DNA of 64,000 bases from Alkalihalobacillus sp. AL-G. GTDB lineage: Bacteria > Bacillota > Bacilli > Bacillales > Fictibacillaceae. This document shows positions 34,986 to 42,694 of the stretch, one piece after another. Every line of letters begins with the position of its first letter. Within the stretch, counting starts at the first letter, position 1. The stretch is from NCBI RefSeq assembly GCF_030643805.1, contig NZ_CP094656.1:2976001-3040000 (forward strand), given 5' to 3'. The notes below the pieces were generated by a model. That model had not been told where the DNA came from, did not search any database, and was given only the letters and a program-made list of their open reading frames with translations. Made by a program: the position numbers and the translations under genes.

Positions 34986-36686
34986 TTATACTGTTTCCTT
35001 AGATTGAAAGCTTTCTTCAAATTCCTTCAAAATACCAGGTTCTACAGAATCCAGAGCCTCTGCAGCATGCTCTAACGCAATCTCATATTCATAGGTACGA
35101 AAGGCTTGTTCTGCTTCGGATAATTTTACTGCGACCGTGATATATTTACTACGATAACGATTGCCATATTGGATCAAACGCTCTGCCCAAATAGCTCGAT
35201 CGATTAAATGATTTGTTTTAGAATAAACTTCATCTACAGCTTCCTCTGCTTCAATCAATTGATTCAAAACATCAGCCATTTGAAGTGGCTTATCAGATAA
35301 TTTTGAAGAAACGACTTGAAGCTTATATTCAGCATCCTGAAGAGCATCATAATACGTTTCAGGTAGCCCTGGCAAATTATTACGGTGAACTTCTTTATTC
35401 GCATCAATCAGTTTTTTGCGGAATTCTTGTATTTTATCAACTGCATCAAGTTCATCCTTACGAAGATTTTGAAGCTTTTCCTTATAAATCTCCGTCATTT
35501 CTCTTAATTCTTCCAGTTGCTTAGTAACCGTATCAAACACTTCTTTTATAGAGGTAAACGACTGATCCTCCTCTTCAATTGAGTGGAAGCACGTCGAAGC
35601 ACGTTTTTCGATTTTTTCAAATGAATTTTCAAGTCGTTCCTGTAAATCAATGTTTTCCTGTTCGATCTGATAGCTTAATCGAACGACATTCGTCTCTTCT
35701 TTCATGTCCTGAATCTCATTACCAAGCTTTTCAACATTTTTCTTTACTTCTACACCCTCAGATAGTACGAATTGTTTAGCCAACACTTCAGACTCGAGCA
35801 TATCGTAGAGTTCTTCCAGCTTTTTATTTAACTGTGACATTTCTTCCTTTGCTGCCTGAACTTCTACAGCATTTACTTTTTCCTTGATGAGGTCGTACGC
35901 ATAATGGACGACTTCCAGTTCTTTTTCAATCCCTAGCTGATCGACGCGATAGCCTTGCTCATTCATTTCGGCTAATCCCTCTTTCAGTTCTTTGATCATC
36001 GCCGGAATTTCAGTTTGAAACTGGTAAAGAAGATCCGGAACAACCTCTAGTTTATATTTCAAATCTCTGAGCTTCTCATCAAGTTGCACAATGTATGTAC
36101 GAGCGCCAATATGGTTGCCGTTTTCTGTTTCCTCACCATATTTGCTGAAATCTGTTGAAATTTCTTCTAGTCGTGCTTCGAATTTTTCAGCTAAAGGCCC
36201 TAATGCACGATAGTGGGTAATCAGATGCTTTCGAAGTCCTTTATGCAGTTCAGTCATTTCAGCTATTTCTTTTCGGTTCAATTCTTCACTCTTGACGAGT
36301 TCATCGATTTCACCTGAGATTTCATCAATCATTTCTTCAATATTGAATATCTGTCGTCTTGTTTCTGATAAGATGCCGCGTGCTTTTTTAAATCGATACT
36401 TGTCCGCAGCTTCTTCTGCATCAAATAGATTCTCTTCAAGATCCGGAAGTTCTACGGCTACGATTTCGTCCCAATCGGATCGCCAGCTTTCAAACTTTTT
36501 TTCTGTTTCGCCTATCATCTCAAGGGCTTTCACCTTAGCAATTTCTTCTGATAAGGGACGGTTCATGATATTGATTTTTTGTGACTCGAGATGGTCGATC
36601 TGATCATAGACCTTTTTTCTGGAATATGTACCAAAACCGATAAAAACAGAAAGAACAACGACTAGTGCAACTAAGATATAAATCAT
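34986..36686 (-). CDS. ezrA: Septation ring formation regulator EzrA
   Basis: Membrane-anchored division protein that inhibits FtsZ ring formation away from midcell and moves PBP1 to the septum. 566 residues: one N-terminal membrane helix (about 2-20), then spectrin-like coiled-coil repeats to the end. The conserved patch near the C-terminus reads LIQYGNRYRSKY (about 510). The ATG at 36686 lies nine bases after AAGGAAGG; another in-frame ATG nine bases upstream abuts that site, so the start may be either. Confidence 0.95.
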   Translation of the reverse strand: MIYILVALVVVLSVFIGFGTYSRKKVYDQIDHLESQKINIMNRPLSEEIAKVKALEMIGETEKKFESWRSDWDEIVAVELPDLEENLFDAEEAADKYRFKKARGILSETRRQIFNIEEMIDEISGEIDELVKSEELNRKEIAEMTELHKGLRKHLITHYRALGPLAEKFEARLEEISTDFSKYGEETENGNHIGARTYIVQLDEKLRDLKYKLEVVPDLLYQFQTEIPAMIKELKEGLAEMNEQGYRVDQLGIEKELEVVHYAYDLIKEKVNAVEVQAAKEEMSQLNKKLEELYDMLESEVLAKQFVLSEGVEVKKNVEKLGNEIQDMKEETNVVRLSYQIEQENIDLQERLENSFEKIEKRASTCFHSIEEEDQSFTSIKEVFDTVTKQLEELREMTEIYKEKLQNLRKDELDAVDKIQEFRKKLIDANKEVHRNNLPGLPETYYDALQDAEYKLQVVSSKLSDKPLQMADVLNQLIEAEEAVDEVYSKTNHLIDRAIWAERLIQYGNRYRSKYITVAVKLSEAEQAFRTYEYEIALEHAAEALDSVEPGILKEFEESFQSKETV

Positions 36687-36898
36687 AGGGACCATCCTTC
36701 CTTCCCTTTTTCAATTATGTATTATAAACTACTTATTAAAATCATCATATTTTATCATTTTTCGCCAAAATCCATGTGCTTTCGCCCATCTTCATAACTA
36801 CTATAATACCATGTATACTCATTTTTTTAACTACATTTTTCAAAAAATTGATAAAAACTTTCCTGAATCTTGAAAACTTTCCTTTGAGGAGGTAGGCT

Positions 36899-37717
36899 AT
36901 GGTATTATTCGACGGACATGTCCATACCCCGTATTGTCCACACGGAACGAAAGATGCACTTCACAGATATGTTGAGAAAGCCATACAATTAGGTTTTAAA
37001 GGGCTCACCTTTACCGAGCATGCTCCATTACCAGAATCATTTGTTGATCCCACTCCAAATCAAGATAGCGGAATGAATCTTGGCCAACTTGAAGAATATT
37101 TAATAGACATCCGTAACCTTAAAAAACAATATGAAAATGAATTTATGATCTTCGCTGGACTTGAAATCGATTATATTGAGGGCTTTGAAGAAGAATCAAT
37201 CAATTTCCTCGATCAGTATGGAAAAGAGTTAGACGACAGTATTTTATCCGTACATTTCTTAAAGGCACAGGATGGCTATCATTGCCTGGATTACAGCCCG
37301 GAAGCATTCGAACAATTATTACGAGTCCATGGGAATGTCGAATCCGTTTATGAGTTGTATTATCAAACGCTACAGAAGTCTATTCTTGTTGATTTGGGAG
37401 CATATAAACCGAAACGAATCGGCCACATCACTCTCGTCATGAAGTTTAGAAAAAGATTCCCAAATCCGAACATTAATAAGATGGCCATTCAATCTATACT
37501 TAGATCCATCGCTGAACATGAAATGCAGCTAGACTATAATGGTTCGGGTGTGGCGAAGCCTTTATGTGGGGAGCCTTATCCACCTGATTGGGTAATCGAT
37601 GAATCTCTACATTACAAAATACCACTTGTATACGGGTCGGATGCTCATCAAGCTAAAGAAATGGGGCGTGGCCTTAACCGTTTGAAAAAAAATGCACCAC
37701 TCGTGCGACCAGTTTAG
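36899..37717 (+). CDS. hisJ: Histidinol-phosphatase, PHP type
   Basis: Removes phosphate from histidinol phosphate in histidine synthesis. 272 residues of the PHP domain family. Metal ligands: HVHTPYCPHG at the start, E in FTEHAPLP near 40, E in GLEIDYIEG near 92, H in ILSVHFLKA near 118, and the late GSDAHQAKEMG near 255. GAGGAGGT is placed just before the ATG. No other his genes are nearby, as in B. subtilis, where hisJ also stands apart from the his operon. Confidence 0.94.
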   Translation: MVLFDGHVHTPYCPHGTKDALHRYVEKAIQLGFKGLTFTEHAPLPESFVDPTPNQDSGMNLGQLEEYLIDIRNLKKQYENEFMIFAGLEIDYIEGFEEESINFLDQYGKELDDSILSVHFLKAQDGYHCLDYSPEAFEQLLRVHGNVESVYELYYQTLQKSILVDLGAYKPKRIGHITLVMKFRKRFPNPNINKMAIQSILRSIAEHEMQLDYNGSGVAKPLCGEPYPPDWVIDESLHYKIPLVYGSDAHQAKEMGRGLNRLKKNAPLVRPV

Positions 37718-37832
37718 GTTACTTTATCGGTAGCTTAACTTATTTTTTATATTCAATCATGTTTTACATGAAAGTTTCTGTGAATTTTGTTATGATAGGA
37801 CTAATTTTCTGAATGGTGAGGGGGGATTCATC

Positions 37833-38312
37833 GTGTTTAACGTCGGTGCATACAAAGGAACACGAGAAGAAAACTATCAAATGGTCATCAAACAGCTCAA
37901 TGCTTTGCTTGAAGGAGAAACGGATCAAATTGCAAACCTTGCAAATGCTTCTGCACTACTAAATACGTTCCTTGAGGACGTCAACTGGGTCGGTTTTTAT
38001 TTACAGCGCGGAAACGAGCTTGTCCTCGGACCGTTCCAAGGGCTTCCGGCATGTGTGCGAATTAAAGTTGGCAAAGGGGTTTGTGGTACTGCGGTTAAGG
38101 AATTAAAGACGATGCGAATTAAAGATGTTCATCAATTCCCCGGACATATCGCGTGTGATTCAGCTTCACGATCTGAAATCGTTGTTCCGATTCATAAGAA
38201 CGGGAAAACAATCGGGGTTCTTGACATCGACAGTCCGTCTACATCCCGCTTTGATGAAGTTGATCAGAAGTATCTTGAGCAATTCGTCGAAGTTTTGACA
38301 ACTTACCTATAA
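37833..38312 (+). CDS. ytsP: Free methionine-(R)-sulfoxide reductase, GAF type
   Basis: 159 residues, one GAF domain. Reduces free methionine R-sulfoxide to methionine. The three cysteines of the family are present: Cys74 in LPACVRI, Cys84 in GKGVCGTA and Cys108 in FPGHIACDS. It starts with GTG at 37833, behind GAGGGGGGA, giving MFNVGAYKG. It converges with a methionine gamma-lyase gene. In B. subtilis a TetR gene lies between hisJ and ytsP; none is present here. Confidence 0.92.
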   Translation: MFNVGAYKGTREENYQMVIKQLNALLEGETDQIANLANASALLNTFLEDVNWVGFYLQRGNELVLGPFQGLPACVRIKVGKGVCGTAVKELKTMRIKDVHQFPGHIACDSASRSEIVVPIHKNGKTIGVLDIDSPSTSRFDEVDQKYLEQFVEVLTTYL

Positions 38313-38368
38313 AAAAATGGGATTAGGCACACTCCTGTTTAGTGGAGGCAATCTGATCCCATTTTTTA
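38311..38368. terminator. Bidirectional terminator between ytsP and megL
   Basis: AAAAAATGGGAT-n-CCTCC pairs across a stem with GGAGG-n-ATCCCATTTTTT. T-runs occur on both strands. Confidence 0.85.
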
Positions 38369-38374
38369 TTAAGA

Positions 38375-39565
38375 CTATACATATTTGATGACTTCAAGCG
38401 CCTGCTCTAGGTCTTCCCAAATATCCTCCTTCGATTCAAGTCCTACTGAAATACGAATCAAGTTATCCGTTATCCCCATTTTTGTTCTGGATTCTTCTGG
38501 TACAACAGCATGTGTCATAGTTGCCGGGTGTTGAATTAATGTCTCAGCATCACCAAGGCTGACCGCAATCTTTAATAGCTGTAATGTATTGATCAGCTTT
38601 TGGGCATCCTCTTTTCCACCATTGATTGTAAAGCTGATCACCCCACCGGGACGCGTCATTTGTTTTTGGGCAATATAATAGTCGGAGGACTCATCATTAC
38701 CCGGGTAAAATACATGTTCAACTGATGGATGTGCCTTTAGGGCATTCGCTATATAAATGGCATTGTCACAATGACGATCCATACGGACCGGCAGTGTCTT
38801 CAATCCTCTAAGCAACAGCCATGCATCAAAGGGGGACATTACTCCACCAATATCTTTTTGCGTTGTCGAAGCAAGCATATCTATCGTATCTGAATCACTG
38901 ACAACCAAGCCTGCAACGACATCCCCATGACCGCCGATATATTTCGTTGCACTATGAATAACGATATGGCAACCAAGTGATAACGGACGTTGAATGTAAG
39001 GTGTGCAAAACGTATTGTCGACAACGACCATAATGTTATGGCGTGCTGCTACTTGACTAACCATCTCTAAATCAACAAGTGTCATTGTAGGATTGATCGG
39101 CGTCTCGATAAAAATGACTTGTGTATTTGGACGGATGTGAGTCTCGATGACTTCAGGATCAGACATATCGATAAGGTCATGATCAATATCAAACTTGTCC
39201 TTCATCATCCGTAATAGCCCGAATGTACAGCCGTACACACCTTGCGAACAAAGAATATGGTCTTGCGATCGTGTTAAACCGAGTAGCACCGCAGATACCG
39301 CAGCCATCCCAGAACCGAATGCAAGTCCTTTCTCTCCACCTTCCAATACGGCAATCCGTTCCTCTAGCATTTTTACAGTAGGGTTCCCGAGTCTTGAATA
39401 AATGTATCCATCCTGATCGCCAGCAAATCGCTGTTCTCCCGTTTCAGCATCAGGGAAAACAAATGTTGATGTTGAATAGATGGGTGGAGCAAGGGATCCG
39501 TGATGCTGTTCTGATGAATATCCGGTATGAATGACTTGTGTTTCAAATCTTCTATCTTTCTTCAT
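38375..39565 (-). CDS. megL: Methionine gamma-lyase (Cys/Met metabolism PLP enzyme)
   Basis: Splits methionine to methanethiol, 2-oxobutyrate and ammonia. 396 residues of the fold-type I gamma family. PLP lysine is Lys208 in HSATKYIGGHGD; the phosphate site is in FGSGMAAVSAV near 83. Cys113 in YGCTFGLL corresponds to the active-site cysteine characteristic of methionine gamma-lyases, which argues against cystathionine gamma-lyase or synthase. ATG at 39565 follows AAGGAG by about 11 bases. A cre-like box overlaps the region just upstream, so CcpA control is likely (inference). Confidence 0.85.
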   Translation of the reverse strand: MKKDRRFETQVIHTGYSSEQHHGSLAPPIYSTSTFVFPDAETGEQRFAGDQDGYIYSRLGNPTVKMLEERIAVLEGGEKGLAFGSGMAAVSAVLLGLTRSQDHILCSQGVYGCTFGLLRMMKDKFDIDHDLIDMSDPEVIETHIRPNTQVIFIETPINPTMTLVDLEMVSQVAARHNIMVVVDNTFCTPYIQRPLSLGCHIVIHSATKYIGGHGDVVAGLVVSDSDTIDMLASTTQKDIGGVMSPFDAWLLLRGLKTLPVRMDRHCDNAIYIANALKAHPSVEHVFYPGNDESSDYYIAQKQMTRPGGVISFTINGGKEDAQKLINTLQLLKIAVSLGDAETLIQHPATMTHAVVPEESRTKMGITDNLIRISVGLESKEDIWEDLEQALEVIKYV

Positions 39566-39588
39566 CTCTCTAACCACTCCTTAATCCA

Positions 39589-39602
39589 TGTAAGCGCTTT
39601 CT
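39589..39602 (-). promoter_or_regulatory. cre-like CcpA site before megL
   Basis: On the minus strand the bases read AGAAAGCGCTTACA, matching 13 of 14 consensus positions with a symmetrical core. It lies about 24-37 bases before the megL start, so bound CcpA would act as a roadblock or cover the promoter. Confidence 0.6.
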
Positions 39603-39687
39603 GGTTTTATCGTATCATAATTGGATCAGATTTTGTCATACATTATATACCAGAATACGTTTAATTGTACTCTCCATACACATTCAC

Positions 39688-39716
39688 TTGACTTTCACTT
39701 GTCGACGTTATACACT
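39688..39716 (+). promoter_or_regulatory. rpsD promoter
   Basis: TTGACT (39688-39693) and TACACT (39711-39716) are 17 bases apart. Transcription should begin near 39724. Confidence 0.7.
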
Positions 39717-39723
39717 ATTCTTT

Positions 39724-39922
39724 GTGTAAATGAAGACAGCCAAGTGAATTCATGTGAGCTCTCTCATTATGTTCCTTATAATTGCGGCTGATTGTAAGTA
39801 AGGTACATCACGTAGCTTCCCGCTGTCGAAGTGAAGGTGTATGAAAACATAATGGACACGTGAACGATCACACCGGCACTGTTTTTTGACACAATCAAAA
39901 ATAGTGAAGGAGGAGCTATTTT
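39724..39922 (+). ncRNA. Structured rpsD leader, probable S4 autoregulation site
   Basis: About 200 bases of untranslated leader. Repeated short complementary blocks such as TTCCCGCTGTCGAAGTG and GGTGTATGAAAACATAATG suggest folding. In B. subtilis the rpsD leader binds ribosomal protein S4, which represses its own synthesis. I infer the same here from position and length; I did not fold it or match it to a covariance model. Confidence 0.5.
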
Positions 39923-40525
39923 ATGGCTCGTTATACTGGACCAAAATGGAAAATATCTCGTCGATTAGGGATCTCACTGAGTGGGACTGGGAAGGAATTA
40001 GAAAAACGCCCTTACGCACCAGGACAACACGGTGCTAACCAACGCAGAAAGATCTCTGAATATGGACTTCAGCTTCAAGAGAAGCAAAAGCTTCGTCACA
40101 TGTATGGAGTAAATGAACGACAATTCCGCCGTTTGTTTGATGATGCTGGTAAGATGGGCGGAATCCACGGTGAACAATTCATGGTTCTTCTTGAATCACG
40201 TCTTGATAACATCGTATATCGCTTAGGACTTGCTCGTACGCGTCGTCAAGCTCGTCAATTGGTAAACCACGGTCACGTGACTGTTGACGGAAAACGTGTA
40301 GACATTCCATCTTATCGTTTGGCACTTGGTCAAGTTGTTGGTCTTCGTGAAAAATCTAGCAACCTTGACATCGTTAAGGAAGCACTTGAAGCAAGCAACT
40401 TCGTACCTGAGTACCTAACATTTGATGAAAATAAGCTTGAAGGAACGTACACTCGTTACCCTGAGCGTTCTGAACTTCCTGCTGAGATTACAGAAGCACT
40501 TATCGTCGAATACTACTCACGTTAA
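39923..40525 (+). CDS. rpsD: 30S ribosomal protein S4
   Basis: Primary rRNA-binding protein of the small subunit body. 200 residues, the usual length. The conserved start [25 protein letters not shown] near 30, and the S4 RNA-binding domain ([20 protein letters not shown] then [11 protein letters not shown], about 93-125) are all present. GAAGGAGGAG precedes the ATG. Monocistronic and followed by a strong terminator. Confidence 0.99.
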   Translation: MARYTGPKWKISRRLGISLSGTGKELEKRPYAPGQHGANQRRKISEYGLQLQEKQKLRHMYGVNERQFRRLFDDAGKMGGIHGEQFMVLLESRLDNIVYRLGLARTRRQARQLVNHGHVTVDGKRVDIPSYRLALGQVVGLREKSSNLDIVKEALEASNFVPEYLTFDENKLEGTYTRYPERSELPAEITEALIVEYYSR

Positions 40526-40540
40526 TACAAACGTAAACAG

Positions 40541-40571
40541 GAGACTGACATTTTTGTCAGTCTCTTTTTTT
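40541..40571 (+). terminator. Terminator of rpsD
   Basis: GAGACTGACATTTTTGTCAG followed by TCTC and a run of seven T: a perfect ten-pair stem. Confidence 0.95.
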
Positions 40572-40578
40572 ATTTAAA

Positions 40579-40623
40579 AAAGGATGACGAGCAATTTACT
40601 GTTGCTTTGTGCCATCCTTTTCA
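40579..40623 (-). terminator. Terminator of tyrS
   Basis: AAAAGGATG pairs with CATCCTTTT around a long inner hairpin (AGCAA and TTGCT), followed by TTT on the minus strand. Confidence 0.8.
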
Positions 40624-40639
40624 TAAATGGATTCTTGCT

Positions 40640-41881
40640 CTATTTATTAATTTTCATGAATTTCCGCTTACCGACTTGAACGATCATATCCTTTTCGATA
40701 TGCACCTGAAGCTGGACATCATTTACTTTCTCCTGGTTAAGTTTTACGCCGCCGTTTTGAATCATGCGTCTTGCTTCCCCTTTTGAGTTCAGTAAACCGA
40801 GCTCGACGATCAAGTCCACGATCCACACTTCATCTTCACCGCTCCAATCATGCTCAGGTATGTCGTCAGGAAGATCTCCTTTTTGGAAAACCGTTTTAAA
40901 ATGCTGTTCCGCTGCATCCGCTTCTTCTTTTCCGTGATACATCAGGACGAACTCTTTTGCAAGCTTCACCTTCAAATCACGCGGATGAAGCGTACCCTTT
41001 TCAAATCCTTCTTCCATTGAACGAATTTCGTCGATCGGAACCGATGTAGCTAGTTCATAGTATTTAAACATGAGGTCATCTGGTATCGACATCGATTTAC
41101 CAAAGATCTCGTTAGGATGTTCATCAATCCCAATGTAGTTGTTTAGCGACTTAGACATCTTTCGGACTCCATCGAGTCCTTCGATCAATGGCAGCATCAT
41201 CGCAACCTGCTTTTCTTTTCCGAATTCGTCCTGCAATTGACGTCCCATCAACAAGTTGAATTTTTGATCTGTTCCTCCAAGCTCGATATCAGTTTCCAAT
41301 GCGACTGAATCGTACCCTTGCATTAGCGGATAGAAAAATTCATGGACCGAAATCGGCTGATTAGATTTGTATCGCTTTTCAAAATCATCACGTTCCAACA
41401 TACGCGCCACCGTAACTTTACCAGCCAGCTCAAGCACATCAGCGAAATTCAATACTGATAACCACTTTGAATTGAAATGCACTTCCGTTTTTTCCATGTC
41501 GATGATCTTTCCGAATTGCTGGAAGTATGTTTTTGCATTCTCCTTAATTTCATAATCCGTCAGTTGCTTTCTTGTTTCAGATTTTCCTGTTGGGTCACCG
41601 ATTCTGCCTGTGAAGTCTCCGATCAATAATTGAATTTCATGGCCTAGCTCCTGGAATTGCCTTAGCTTATGAAGCGGAACAGTATGTCCGACATGGACAT
41701 CAGGTGCAGATGGATCGAGACCGAGTTTTACTTTTAAAGGTGTGTTCGTCCGAATTGACTTTTCGAGTTTTCTTTTTAAATCATCCTCAGGAACGACTTC
41801 GATAATACCTCTTCTTAAAATCGATAGCTGGCGTTCCACCTCTTCCATCTGTTCAGTTGTTAACGTATGTTCAGTCGTCAT
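40640..41881 (-). CDS. tyrS: Tyrosyl-tRNA synthetase, TyrZ type
   Basis: Charges tRNA-Tyr. 413 residues. Class I signatures are HVGH at residues 63-66 ([13 protein letters not shown]) and KMSKS near 249, with a C-terminal S4-like domain ([20 protein letters not shown]). The HVGH/KMSKS pair and length match TyrZ rather than TyrS of B. subtilis, although the gene occupies the rpsD-adjacent tyrS position. The ATG at 41881 is about ten bases after GGAG. Expression is controlled by a T-box some 400 bases upstream, with a 366-bp repeat element lying between. Confidence 0.95.
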   Translation of the reverse strand: MTTEHTLTTEQMEEVERQLSILRRGIIEVVPEDDLKRKLEKSIRTNTPLKVKLGLDPSAPDVHVGHTVPLHKLRQFQELGHEIQLLIGDFTGRIGDPTGKSETRKQLTDYEIKENAKTYFQQFGKIIDMEKTEVHFNSKWLSVLNFADVLELAGKVTVARMLERDDFEKRYKSNQPISVHEFFYPLMQGYDSVALETDIELGGTDQKFNLLMGRQLQDEFGKEKQVAMMLPLIEGLDGVRKMSKSLNNYIGIDEHPNEIFGKSMSIPDDLMFKYYELATSVPIDEIRSMEEGFEKGTLHPRDLKVKLAKEFVLMYHGKEEADAAEQHFKTVFQKGDLPDDIPEHDWSGEDEVWIVDLIVELGLLNSKGEARRMIQNGGVKLNQEKVNDVQLQVHIEKDMIVQVGKRKFMKINK

Positions 41882-41915
41882 TTTTAACATTCTCCTTTCA
41901 AGTTCTTAAAGTAGA

Positions 41916-42281
41916 TGTTCAAAAAAGAAGATCAAAAGAGCCGGAATCTCTGAAGTTCAACTAAGTACGTTACGTCCTGCGCCTGTGGTTACTCGGCGCA
42001 GAATCACACAGATGTATACAAGTACATAGTCTTGTAACAACGTTGAACTGACTCACATCCTGTGAGCCCGAGGCACGACAGTCTGCTCGAGGAAGGCTAC
42101 TCACTTGAAGGCATCGCTGCTGCCTTGTACCGAGGAAGCTTTCATCGATAGCATCGACTAGTTAGACGCAGGTACACAATGAATACATCGATGAAATCAA
42201 TACTTCCTTGTAATACATGAGGACCGGAGAGACCGAGTAACGAAGAAATTCGACAGCTATTTTTACCGGACTTTTTGAACA
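41916..42281 (-). repeat. Full-length TGTTCAAAAA element between T-box and tyrS
   Basis: 366 bp bounded by TGTTCAAAAA and TTTTTGAACA. It is collinear with the copies at 47608-47966 and 48750-49112 over its length (shared blocks: CGTTACGTCCTGCGCCTG, CACACAGATGTAT, GTTGAACTGACTCACATCCT, CTCGAGGAAGGCTACT, AAGAAATTCGACAGCT). It contains no ORF of note and no transposase. Relative to tyrS transcription the GTCCGG end comes first. No target-site duplication is evident. Confidence 0.92.
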
Positions 42282-42292
42282 ACCTCTTTAAC

Positions 42293-42530
42293 ATAAAAAA
42301 ACGCTCCTTAATCTATTAAGGAACGTTCTAAACGCGGTACCATCCTTTTTGAGGCAATGATCTGCCTCCGCTTGTTTTCAATAACGGCTATGTAACCGCC
42401 TTTTGCACGTATTGTTCCTGGCAAAAGGTGCTCGAGGGTGTAATTCACAAGTTTCCTATGCACTGGTTTGCACCAACCACCAGCTCTCTTCAATCAGGGA
42501 GGAAAATGTTACTGGGCTCCTGTCCACGCA
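42293..42530 (-). promoter_or_regulatory. Tyrosine T-box leader and terminator
   Basis: The T-box sequence AAGGATGGTACCGCG is complementary to 42333-42347. It is followed by the terminator stem (AACGTTCCTTAAT paired with ATTAAGGAGCGTT) and T-run at 42293-42330. Upstream, Stem I contains the AGTA bulge motif (CCCAGTAACA) and the specifier GAATTACACC, whose TAC (42440-42442) is a tyrosine codon. Uncharged tRNA-Tyr would promote readthrough to tyrS. Confidence 0.95.
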
Positions 42531-42566
42531 TTTCATTATTTATTTTAGGATTTGTATTGTTCTTCT

Positions 42567-42596
42567 TATTTACCACATCTTTAAATTCCCTGTCAA
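42567..42596 (-). promoter_or_regulatory. tyrS promoter
   Basis: TTGACA (42591-42596) and TAAATA (42567-42572) on the minus strand with an 18-base spacer, just upstream of the T-box. The resulting leader is close to 680 bases. Confidence 0.7.
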
Positions 42597-42659
42597 CTTT
42601 TCTACTAATTGTTTTGAATGAAATTGATAGAAAACCTATTCCACTACTTGTGGATATGC

Positions 42660-42665
42660 TATAAT
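42660..42665 (+). promoter_or_regulatory. Extended -10 of the PBP gene
   Basis: TGCTATAAT provides a perfect extended -10; the -35 is poor. It lies about 30 bases before the PBP start. Confidence 0.5.
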
Positions 42666-42694
42666 GAAAATTGGAAAATTAGGGGGGTATGATC

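Noticed and set aside
39566-39687. S-box (SAM) riboswitch before megL
   Set aside because: None of the conserved SAM-I core is visible; the region shows only a cre-like box and promoter-like AT sequence.
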